DNA of 8,763 bases from JBFHNV01 sp965365655 (lineage in GTDB: Bacteria > Pseudomonadota > Gammaproteobacteria > HK1): positions 1 to 8,763 of the forward strand of contig CBDUCN010000228.1 in assembly GCA_965365655.1 (NCBI GenBank), read 5' to 3'. The position numbers and the translations under genes are program-made. Shown here piece after piece: positions 1 through 6,317 of the stretch (its first letter is position 1; the number at the start of each line of letters is the position of its first letter). The notes below the pieces were generated by a model that was not told the DNA's origin, made no database searches, and saw only the letters and a program-made list of their open reading frames with translations.

Positions 1-1538
<1,538 letters not shown>

Positions 1539-1907
1539 GTGGCGGGTCCTTTGCAGTGCGGGCTCGGGTCGGCACCTTAACGCCGCGCGGCGCGTGCACC
1601 GCGCGGGCGGCGCCGGGCGCGGGCGCGGGTCCGGGCTCGTGGGCGCTCTGCGCACCGCCCGCGACGGACATGCCGCACGCGTCGGCGCGCGCGGAGAGGC
1701 CGTCCGGTGAACTCGGGCTCCCGCGCACGACTCCGCGCAAAGCGGCGGCGCGTGACGGCGGACGGCATCGCACGCCGGCCCGACCCACGCGTCAGCGCCC
1801 GCGCAGCGGCCGTTTGCGGGACGCCGGATCCCGCGCACGAACCCTCGCGACGCGGCGGCCGGCCGCGGCGCGCGGCACCGCGCACCGCCCCGCCCGCGGA
1901 ACGGACG
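1539..1907. other. Intergenic gap, no supported gene
   Basis: This is 369 bases of extremely GC-rich DNA between the small secreted protein and the GNAT/nitrilase gene. Open frames cross it on both strands, but their products are Arg/Ala/Pro-rich, lack recognisable motifs and lack a convincing ribosome site. A perfect 12-base palindrome, GCGGCCGGCCGC, lies at 1855-1866, and TCCCGCGCACGA is repeated at 1719-1730 and 1829-1840. Both could be by-products of base composition. The promoter of the downstream gene may lie here, but I see no recognisable -35/-10 pair and no hairpin followed by a T run. Confidence 0.6.
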
Positions 1908-2288
1908 TCAGTCCAGCGGCCGGTAGCGCCAGCGGTACTGCGGCCCGGTGATGCGCACCGGCGACTCGATCGCGATGCGCTTCGCGGCGCTCCACGGCCG
2001 GATGATGCCGTCCACGCAGCGCGCGTCCTCGCCGCCGCTCGCCTGCGCGAGCTGGAAGCAGAACGCGACGTCGACGGTGCGCCCGCAGATGTTCTCGAGC
2101 TCCGCGAACGCGGCGTAGGTGCCGGCGTCGCCGCGGCCCGGGGTCGTCGCCGCGTACTGGTTGAGCACGACGCAGGGCGCGCTGCCCGTGCCGGGGTTGT
2201 CGAATGCGGCCTCGGCGGCGGCCGCGGGAGCGGCGGCGGCCAGCAGCAGCGCCGCGGCGGGCAGCGGGATGAGGGGGCGTGCGATCAC
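1908..2288 (-). CDS. Small secreted protein with four cysteines, function unknown
   Basis: The 126-residue product begins with a typical Sec signal peptide: a short N-terminus with one Arg, a hydrophobic Leu/Ala stretch (about residues 6-22) and Ala-X-Ala type cleavage sites near residues 22-28. The mature part of about 100 residues has four Cys (39, 68, 77, 91), which could form two disulfides in the periplasm, and ends in an aromatic/basic stretch QYRWRYRPLD. I do not recognise the family. The start is the GTG at 2288, with AGGAA at 2296-2300 seven bases upstream. An in-frame upstream start at 2348 would add 20 Arg/Pro-rich residues ahead of the signal peptide and is less likely. The gene lies 112 bases after pufC in the same direction, so read-through from the puf operon is possible. 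A structural role near the photosynthetic complex is speculation. Confidence 0.75.
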   Translation of the reverse strand: MIARPLIPLPAAALLLAAAAPAAAAEAAFDNPGTGSAPCVVLNQYAATTPGRGDAGTYAAFAELENICGRTVDVAFCFQLAQASGGEDARCVDGIIRPWSAAKRIAIESPVRITGPQYRWRYRPLD

Positions 2289-2319
2289 GGTGCGCTTCCT
2301 GTTCCTGGGCGTGTCGGGC

Positions 2320-2341
2320 GGCGCGGGCGCGCACCCGCGCC
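2320..2341 (-). terminator. GC-rich hairpin downstream of pufC
   Basis: A perfect 8-base-pair stem (GGCGCGGG / CCCGCGCC) encloses a 6-base loop. It lies between the pufC stop and the start of the secreted-protein gene. It has no T tract, so it may be a weak terminator or an mRNA 3'-end stabiliser rather than a canonical intrinsic terminator. In DNA this GC-rich it could also be chance. Confidence 0.35.
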
Positions 2342-2380
2342 GACGCAAGTCATCGTACCCCGCGGCCGCGGCACGCGCCG

Positions 2381-2394
2381 CCGCCGCGAGGCGG
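2381..2394 (-). terminator. Short hairpin just after the pufC stop codon
   Basis: A five-base-pair stem (CCGCC / GGCGG) with a 4-base loop begins 6 bases after the pufC stop. No T run follows. It could mark the 3' end of the puf message together with the larger hairpin at 2320-2341, but on its own it is weak evidence. Confidence 0.2.
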
Positions 2395-2400
2395 TCCGGG

Positions 2401-3432
2401 TCAGGGCCCGCGCAGCGACGGGTACGCGCTGACCACCGGTGCGCCGTTCAGCGGCTTGTTCAGCCCCTGGTGGCACGTGCTGCACGCGGCCTTCGGCGCG
2501 TCGCCGGTCTTGCCGATGCGGCTCGTCGGGTACTGCGGCCCGAGCGGCTCGAGGTAGTCGACGTTGAGGTCGCGCACCATCTGGATGCCGTGCCACGCGG
2601 TGCTGCGCGCCGGCGGGCTCTCCGCCCAGTTGCCGAACGCGCGGCTGTTGTGGCAGTAGGTGCAGTTCACGCCCAGCGACTGCGAGAAGTGCATCATCAG
2701 CGCGTAGGTGTGCTCCGCGGCCTTGGTGCCGATCGCGCCCTTCGCCGTCGGCAGCGCGGCGCCCGCCTGCACGCGGATGGCGGCGTCCGAGGTCAGGTAG
2801 GTGCTCAGCGGGTCGTACGGCAACGACGAGTACGCGACCTGCTGCATCGCGAGGTTCTGCCCCTGGCGCCGCGACGCCATGCCGCGCGCCTGCTTCGGCC
2901 CCGGCTCGGCGAACCAGATCTCCGCCGGCACGTTCTTGCCGCGGTGACAGGTGTAGCACGTGACGCCGGTGGTGCCGACGTGCTTCTTCCAGCCCGCGTT
3001 GATGTGCTGCGTCATCTGGATCATGCGCCGCGCGACCACCTTCGTGTACAGGTCGTCGTTCGCGAAGTTGTTGCCCTGGTGGCAGTACGCGCAGCCCTGC
3101 TCGGGCGACACCCACTCGGTGATCGCGGCCATCAGGCGCGTGAAGCGCCCGACGTCGAGGTCGCCCAGCACCTGCACGTTCTGGTAGGCGTCGCCGGCGC
3201 GCGGCCCGGCCGCGTCCGGCACCGGCGTCGCGGCCGGCGCGGCGTTGGCCGCGATCGTCGCGGCCTTGCGCTGCGGGTTGTCGGTCTGCTGCATCCCGGT
3301 GCCGCGGTAGCCGGTCTGATCCACCGCCGGCGGCGGCGCCTCGAAGCCGGCGATCAGCGCCAGCGTCGCGAGCGCGCCGACCGCGATCGCGACCGCGGGG
3401 ACGAGGCCGTCGCCCTTCTTCTTCTCGCTCAT
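2401..3432 (-). CDS. pufC: Photosynthetic reaction centre tetrahaem cytochrome c subunit
   Basis: The 343-residue periplasmic subunit re-reduces the photo-oxidised special pair of the reaction centre. Four CXXCH haem-attachment motifs are present: CAYCH (114-118), CYTCH (159-163), CTYCH (257-261) and CSTCH (317-321). Axial ligands fall at the spacing known from the Blastochloris viridis cytochrome: Met101 (13 before its Cys), Met137 (22 before), Met246 (11 before), and His151, fourteen residues after Met137, as the haem 4 ligand. The conserved GYRGTGM motif is at 41-47. The N-terminus has Lys 4-6, then one hydrophobic helix (about 10-30) and no Cys, so it is probably a membrane-anchored protein rather than a lipoprotein. 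The ATG overlaps the pufM stop as ATGA, with a G-rich ribosome site at 3438-3444, which points to translational coupling with pufM. Confidence 0.97.
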   Translation of the reverse strand: MSEKKKGDGLVPAVAIAVGALATLALIAGFEAPPPAVDQTGYRGTGMQQTDNPQRKAATIAANAAPAATPVPDAAGPRAGDAYQNVQVLGDLDVGRFTRLMAAITEWVSPEQGCAYCHQGNNFANDDLYTKVVARRMIQMTQHINAGWKKHVGTTGVTCYTCHRGKNVPAEIWFAEPGPKQARGMASRRQGQNLAMQQVAYSSLPYDPLSTYLTSDAAIRVQAGAALPTAKGAIGTKAAEHTYALMMHFSQSLGVNCTYCHNSRAFGNWAESPPARSTAWHGIQMVRDLNVDYLEPLGPQYPTSRIGKTGDAPKAACSTCHQGLNKPLNGAPVVSAYPSLRGP

Positions 3433-4403
3433 GACTGTCCCCCCATGGACGGGTCGACGGTGACCTCCGGGTACACCTGCGGGTACATCGGCGCGACGCC
3501 GTGCTTCACCGCCCACAGGTACCAGTTGTCCACCACGGTGCCGGTGAGCAGGATGCCGATGCCGCCGGTGAGCGGGCACAGCACCGCGAACCACCACGCC
3601 CAGCGGTGGATGGACTCCATCGTCGCGTTGAAGCCCATGGTCCAGCGCCAGAACAGCGCCGCGCGCTCCGACGCGGTGCCGCGGTCGGTGATCTGCTCGA
3701 TCTCGCGCTCACCGCCGTAGCGCCCCACCGCGAGGATGGTCGCGCCGTGCATCGCGAACAGCAGCGCCGAGCCGTACAGGAACGCGATGGAGAGCATGTG
3801 GAACGGGTTGTAGAACAGGTTCCCGTAGCGCAGCGAGAACGCGGCCGTCCAGTCCAGGTGCGGGAAGATCCCGAACGGCACCGCCTCCGACCAGCTGCCC
3901 ATCAGCAGCGGGCGGATGAAGCCGAGCACCAGGTACAGCCAGATCGCCGCCGCGAACGCCCACGCGACGTGGGTGCCCATGCCGAGCGCGATCGCGCGCC
4001 GGTACATGCGGTACCACCACAGCAGGATGGACGCGGTCAGGAAGAAGCCGGCGACCAGCCACCAGCCGCCCTCGGCGAGCGGCGGGAAGCGCAGCCCGTA
4101 CTCCGGCCCCGGCGGCTCCAGGCCCAGCCAGAACAGCTGGCGCACGAACTGCACCGGGTCCCAGTTCACCGAGGCCCACATGTTGAGCCCGATGATCTCG
4201 AACGCGATGAGGCCGAACGCGAGGGACACGGTCCCCAGCCAGCCGAGGTAGATCGGCCCGATCTGCGCGTTGCCGATGCGCCCCGCCCAGTACTGGAAGA
4301 ACGGCTTGCCGACGCGCTCGAAGTCGCCGTTCTCCACCGGCACCCCGTGCGCGACGGCGGTGCGCACCTGGACGCGCGTGAAGATGTTCTGATATTCGGC
4401 CAT
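3429..4403 (-). CDS. pufM: Photosynthetic reaction centre M subunit
   Basis: The 324-residue, five-helix membrane protein forms the reaction centre heterodimer with PufL and holds quinone QA. Its residues match the numbering used for Rhodobacter sphaeroides: His182 (accessory bacteriochlorophyll), His202 (special pair, in NPFHM), Tyr210, non-haem iron ligands His219, Glu234 and His266, and Trp252 at the QA site. All are present, so the protein should be functional. It is longer at the C-terminus than the cytochrome-free Rhodobacter form (about 307). This fits a subunit that docks a tetrahaem cytochrome, which is encoded next. The start ATG is 28 bases after the pufL stop, with GAGGAA at 4411-4416 as ribosome site. 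Its last bases overlap the pufC start. Confidence 0.98.
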   Translation of the reverse strand: MAEYQNIFTRVQVRTAVAHGVPVENGDFERVGKPFFQYWAGRIGNAQIGPIYLGWLGTVSLAFGLIAFEIIGLNMWASVNWDPVQFVRQLFWLGLEPPGPEYGLRFPPLAEGGWWLVAGFFLTASILLWWYRMYRRAIALGMGTHVAWAFAAAIWLYLVLGFIRPLLMGSWSEAVPFGIFPHLDWTAAFSLRYGNLFYNPFHMLSIAFLYGSALLFAMHGATILAVGRYGGEREIEQITDRGTASERAALFWRWTMGFNATMESIHRWAWWFAVLCPLTGGIGILLTGTVVDNWYLWAVKHGVAPMYPQVYPEVTVDPSMGGQS

Positions 4404-4431
4404 TACGATTTTCCTCGCAGCTCCAGGTGCC

Positions 4432-5256
4432 TCAGCTCCAGATCGGAAGGTCCAGCCACCACGTCCACCACTCGGGCCAGCCCTTGGTCCAGAACGGCCC
4501 GCTGATCACGATGCACACCGCGCTCCAGAAGCCGGACGACAGCGCCAGGAACAGCCCCAGGCGGTGGATCCCCAGCGTGCCGATGGAGTAGCCGATCGCG
4601 TCGCGGAAGAAGGTGTCCTCGTGCTCCGGCGTCTTCACGGCCTCGCCGCGCTGCGGGTTCACCGAGGACAGCACCAGCGAGCCGTGCAGCGCGAGCGCGA
4701 GACAGGTGGTGAAGAAGAACGACACCGCGATCATGTGCGCGGGGTTGTAGTGGAAGTGCAGGTACTGGTAGCCCACGTTGGACACCCAGTCGAGGTGACT
4801 GAGGATGCCGTACGGGAAGCCGTGCCCCCACGCGCCCAGCAGCACCGGGCGGATCACGACCAGCGTGACGTACGCGAAGATCGCGACGCTGAACGCGAAC
4901 GGCACGTGGAAGCCCATGCCCAGCTTGCGGCAGATCTCGACCTCGCGCAGCGCCCACGACACGAAGGCGCCGATCGCGCAGACCGTGATGATCTGCCACA
5001 GCCCCCCTTCCTGCAGCGGCGCGAGCGCGAGCCCGTACTTCAGGTCCGGCGGCGCGATGTTGATCTGCCACACGTTCCAGGTCGGTCCGAGCGCGGCGCC
5101 GTACAGGATCAGCCCCGTGCCCACGAAGATGAAGAACAGGGCGGCGACGCCGAAGAAGCCGACGTAGAACGGCCCCACCCAGAAATCGAAGAGGTCACCT
5201 CCGATCAGCGTTCCCCCGCGCACGCGGTACTTGCGTTCGAAACTCAGCATGGCCAT
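4432..5256 (-). CDS. pufL: Photosynthetic reaction centre L subunit
   Basis: The 274-residue, five-helix membrane protein carries the active electron-transfer branch and the QB site. Counting from the initiator Met, the key residues are His154 (accessory bacteriochlorophyll), Tyr163 (between special pair and cytochrome), His169, His174 (special pair), and iron ligands His191 and His231, with Glu213 and Asp214 on the QB proton path. Each is one higher than the standard numbering, which omits the Met. That agreement fixes the start at 5256 rather than at the second Met two codons later. A strong GGAGGAG ribosome site lies at 5264-5270. The N-terminus MAMLSFERKY is the usual L-subunit start. The gene follows a 110-base spacer with a strong stem-loop after pufA. 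Confidence 0.98.
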   Translation of the reverse strand: MAMLSFERKYRVRGGTLIGGDLFDFWVGPFYVGFFGVAALFFIFVGTGLILYGAALGPTWNVWQINIAPPDLKYGLALAPLQEGGLWQIITVCAIGAFVSWALREVEICRKLGMGFHVPFAFSVAIFAYVTLVVIRPVLLGAWGHGFPYGILSHLDWVSNVGYQYLHFHYNPAHMIAVSFFFTTCLALALHGSLVLSSVNPQRGEAVKTPEHEDTFFRDAIGYSIGTLGIHRLGLFLALSSGFWSAVCIVISGPFWTKGWPEWWTWWLDLPIWS

Positions 5257-5263
5257 CCGTCAA

Positions 5264-5270
5264 CTCCTCC
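5264..5270 (-). promoter_or_regulatory. Strong ribosome binding site of pufL
   Basis: GGAGGAG lies seven bases before the ATG at 5256. It decides between the two nearby Met codons in favour of the upstream one, in agreement with L-subunit residue numbering. Confidence 0.85.
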
Positions 5271-5308
5271 GGCCGCGCGTGGCGGCTGCCAGGCGCCTCC
5301 TGAACCCC

Positions 5309-5352
5309 GGAAGGCGGCCGGACACAGGACTCGCCTGCCCCGGCCGCCGTCC
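5309..5352 (-). promoter_or_regulatory. Intercistronic stem-loop between pufA and pufL
   Basis: In the transcript, GGCGGCCGG (5348-5340) pairs perfectly over nine bases with CCGGCCGCC (5321-5313). Three more outer pairs (GGA/TCC) form after one mismatch, and an inner CAGG/CCTG stem (5337-5334 with 5328-5325) closes a five-base loop. No T run follows, so it is not a typical terminator. In Rhodobacter, stem-loops at this same place protect the pufBA segment from 3' decay and so yield more antenna than reaction centre protein. The same role is inferred here from position and strength. Confidence 0.75.
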
Positions 5353-5366
5353 TCGATTGACCCCGT

Positions 5367-5567
5367 TCAGCCCAGCATGGATCGCTGGGTCGGCGCGATG
5401 AGCTGCTCCACCTGCGTGGCGGAGCTCATCTTCGTCGGACCCTCAATCCAGTTGAAACGATCCGTGCTCAGCAAGATGAAGTGGATCAGGATCGCGAGCG
5501 AGAACAGGAACACGGCGAGACCGACCAGCGCACGGCGCGGGTCGAACAGCATCCAGAGTCTCCACAT
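5367..5567 (-). CDS. pufA: Light-harvesting complex 1 alpha subunit
   Basis: This 66-residue single-helix membrane peptide pairs with PufB to form the LH1 ring around the reaction centre. It has the classical alpha start MWRLWMLFDPRR, a hydrophobic helix (about 13-33), the bacteriochlorophyll ligand His29 in LIHFILLS, and Trp40 eleven residues later, a spacing shared with known LH1 alpha chains and involved in pigment hydrogen bonding. The C-terminal tail of about 25 polar residues is somewhat long but within the usual range. The ATG is 12 bases after the pufB stop, and its ribosome site TAGGAGGA (5575-5582) contains that stop codon. A stem-loop follows the gene. Confidence 0.97.
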   Translation of the reverse strand: MWRLWMLFDPRRALVGLAVFLFSLAILIHFILLSTDRFNWIEGPTKMSSATQVEQLIAPTQRSMLG

Positions 5568-5574
5568 TGTTCAG

Positions 5575-5582
5575 TCCTCCTA
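5575..5582 (-). promoter_or_regulatory. pufA ribosome binding site overlapping the pufB stop codon
   Basis: TAGGAGGA includes the TAG stop of pufB (5582-5580) and lies seven bases before the pufA ATG. Ribosomes finishing pufB sit on the pufA initiation site, which should favour balanced beta/alpha synthesis. Confidence 0.8.
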
Positions 5583-5801
5583 GGCGACGAACGAGGTGAG
5601 ATGGGCGACAGCGACCTTCACACCGTCGGTGACGGCCGCGTAGCCCTCGGGCCCCGGGAACCAGGGCCGCCACTGCCACACCAGGAAGTGGGCGATGATG
5701 GCGATCACGGTGAAGACGATGAACCCGGTCATGAACAGACTGTGGAAGTTCTTCGCCTCATCCGCTGAAAGCCCTGACAACGAGCTTTTTTCGTCAGACA
5801 T
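5580..5801 (-). CDS. pufB: Light-harvesting complex 1 beta subunit with C-terminal extension
   Basis: The 73-residue product is the beta chain of the LH1 antenna. It shows the family core: a polar N-terminus with GLSADEAKNFH (His20), a single helix (about 22-43), the bacteriochlorophyll ligand His38 in IIAHFLVW, and Trp44 and Trp47 in WRPWFPG at the usual +6 and +9 positions. Classical beta chains end soon after this motif, at about 48-55 residues. Here about 24 further residues follow, beginning PEGYAAVTDG and ending in a mildly hydrophobic stretch. The start is the ATG at 5801, with GGAG at 5811-5814 nine bases upstream. An in-frame Met at 5846 would add 15 residues unlike the family and lies inside a hairpin region. 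pufA follows after 12 bases. Confidence 0.96.
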   Translation of the reverse strand: MSDEKSSLSGLSADEAKNFHSLFMTGFIVFTVIAIIAHFLVWQWRPWFPGPEGYAAVTDGVKVAVAHLTSFVA

Positions 5802-5820
5802 AGACACGTACTCCAGCTGG

Positions 5821-5955
5821 TGCCGGTTGCCCGGCAGGTGCCGCACCCCTTGCGTGCGGCGGGAGACGCCGTGCCGCGAACGGCGACGGCGCCATCCGCC
5901 CGGCGCCGGGCGGATCCCGTTGCGCGCGCCGGCCCCGCAGGGCGCGGGCGCGCGC
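5821..5955 (-). promoter_or_regulatory. Structured leader between pufQ and pufB: five consecutive stem-loops
   Basis: The 168-base spacer contains five non-overlapping possible hairpins. In transcript order they are: 5955-5922 (nine pairs with a nested GCCC/GGGC stem), 5915-5894 (a perfect 22-base palindrome, nine pairs with a four-base loop), 5885-5867 (six pairs, seven-base loop), 5860-5840 (seven pairs, seven-base loop) and 5836-5821 (six pairs, four-base loop). The pufB ribosome site follows at 5814-5811. Such structure could mark an RNA processing site that separates pufQ from pufBA, or block 5' decay. High GC raises the chance background, so the function is inferred. Confidence 0.6.
5894..5915. 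repeat. Perfect 22-base palindrome upstream of pufB
   Basis: The half-site ATCCGCCCGGC is followed directly by its reverse complement, with the axis between 5904 and 5905. In DNA it could be a dimeric regulator site; in RNA it forms a strong hairpin. It is part of the structured leader between pufQ and pufB. Confidence 0.7.
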
Positions 5956-5969
5956 TCCCCTCGCGCGCG

Positions 5970-6188
5970 TCAGCGCATGAACGCGAAGGGGATGATCGTG
6001 TGCGCGGTCGCGCGCGCCTCGCCGAGCAGCGAGGCGCGCCCGCCGCGCGAGCGGCGCGGCGACAGCCTCGCGAGCGCCGCGGCCACCAGGAACACCGGCA
6101 GCGTTGCCGCGAAGATCCAGCGGTACTCCCGCGACTCGCTGGCGAGCGACGCCGCGAGCGGACCGTGAAGGTGCAGTGAACTGGCCAT
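5970..6188 (-). CDS. pufQ: PufQ-like protein, linked to bacteriochlorophyll supply
   Basis: This 72-residue protein lies exactly where pufQ lies in purple bacteria, between bchZ and pufB. It has a polar N-terminus, an ESREYRWIF motif before one membrane helix (about 24-41), a basic loop RLSPRRSRGGR, and a C-terminal segment (GEARATAHTIIPF) resembling the Ala-Arg/Thr-Ile-X-Pro-X-Phe ending of PufQ proteins. PufQ affects the amount of bacteriochlorophyll made in Rhodobacter and has been proposed to carry pigment intermediates in the membrane; its exact mechanism is unsettled. The start is the ATG at 6188, with a very strong AGGAGGAG ribosome site (6197-6204) eight bases upstream. The family is poorly conserved, so the call rests on position plus the two weak motifs. 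Otherwise it would be a small unknown membrane protein. Confidence 0.75.
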   Translation of the reverse strand: MASSLHLHGPLAASLASESREYRWIFAATLPVFLVAAALARLSPRRSRGGRASLLGEARATAHTIIPFAFMR

Positions 6189-6196
6189 CTCTTCGT

Positions 6197-6204
6197 CTCC
6201 TCCT
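6197..6204 (-). promoter_or_regulatory. Strong ribosome binding site of pufQ
   Basis: AGGAGGAG stands eight bases before the ATG at 6188. It selects this start over an in-frame upstream Met at 6269 and supports the reality of this short gene. Confidence 0.8.
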
Positions 6205-6205
6205 G

Positions 6206-6224
6206 CGCTGCCGCAGCGGCAGCG
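6206..6224 (-). promoter_or_regulatory. 19-base inverted repeat upstream of pufQ
   Basis: The arms CGCTGCCGC and GCGGCAGCG are perfect inverted repeats around a single central base. The element ends two bases before the pufQ ribosome site. It could be an operator for a dimeric regulator or, in RNA, a stem of about seven pairs that controls access to the ribosome site. I see no TGT-N12-ACA (PpsR/CrtJ) motif in this spacer. Confidence 0.5.
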
Positions 6225-6250
6225 TGTCGTGGCCCTGCGCTGCCCGTCAG

Positions 6251-6294
6251 GGCGGCGCGTCATGGCCATCCGCCGCTCTTCCGGCGGCGCGTCA
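6251..6294. repeat. Two 12-base direct repeats 32 bases apart between bchZ and pufQ
   Basis: The sequence TGACGCGCCGCC on the minus strand occurs at 6294-6283 and again at 6262-6251. The 32-base offset is close to three helical turns, as expected for paired regulator sites on one face. Between them lies a perfect six-pair hairpin (6270-6287, CCGCCG/CGGCGG with a six-base loop). This spacer is where a puf promoter or processing site would be expected, but no clear -35/-10 pair is visible. Confidence 0.45.
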
Positions 6295-6317
6295 GGCCGG
6301 GGCGCCCGAGCCGTCGC

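Noticed and set aside
1855..1866. 12-base palindrome as a regulator site
   Set aside because: It consists only of G and C in very GC-rich DNA, where such palindromes are expected often, and it is far from any clear promoter.
1577..1885. Possible 102-residue gene in the gap before the GNAT-nitrilase gene
   Set aside because: It is an Arg-rich low-complexity product without motif or good ribosome site, typical of random GC-rich sequence.
2119..3720. Plus-strand open frame of 533 codons across the secreted-protein gene, pufC and the end of pufM
   Set aside because: It lies antisense to clear haem-protein and reaction centre genes and crosses their boundaries. The composition is that of a mirrored high-GC frame.
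3501..4505. Plus-strand open frame of 334 codons opposite pufM and the end of pufL
   Set aside because: It is highly charged (Arg/Glu/His-rich), as expected from the complement of membrane-protein codons, and has no motif or ribosome site.
5802..5846. 15-residue N-terminal extension of PufB
   Set aside because: The ribosome site GGAG at 5811-5814 serves the ATG at 5801, and the extension does not resemble LH1 beta N-termini.
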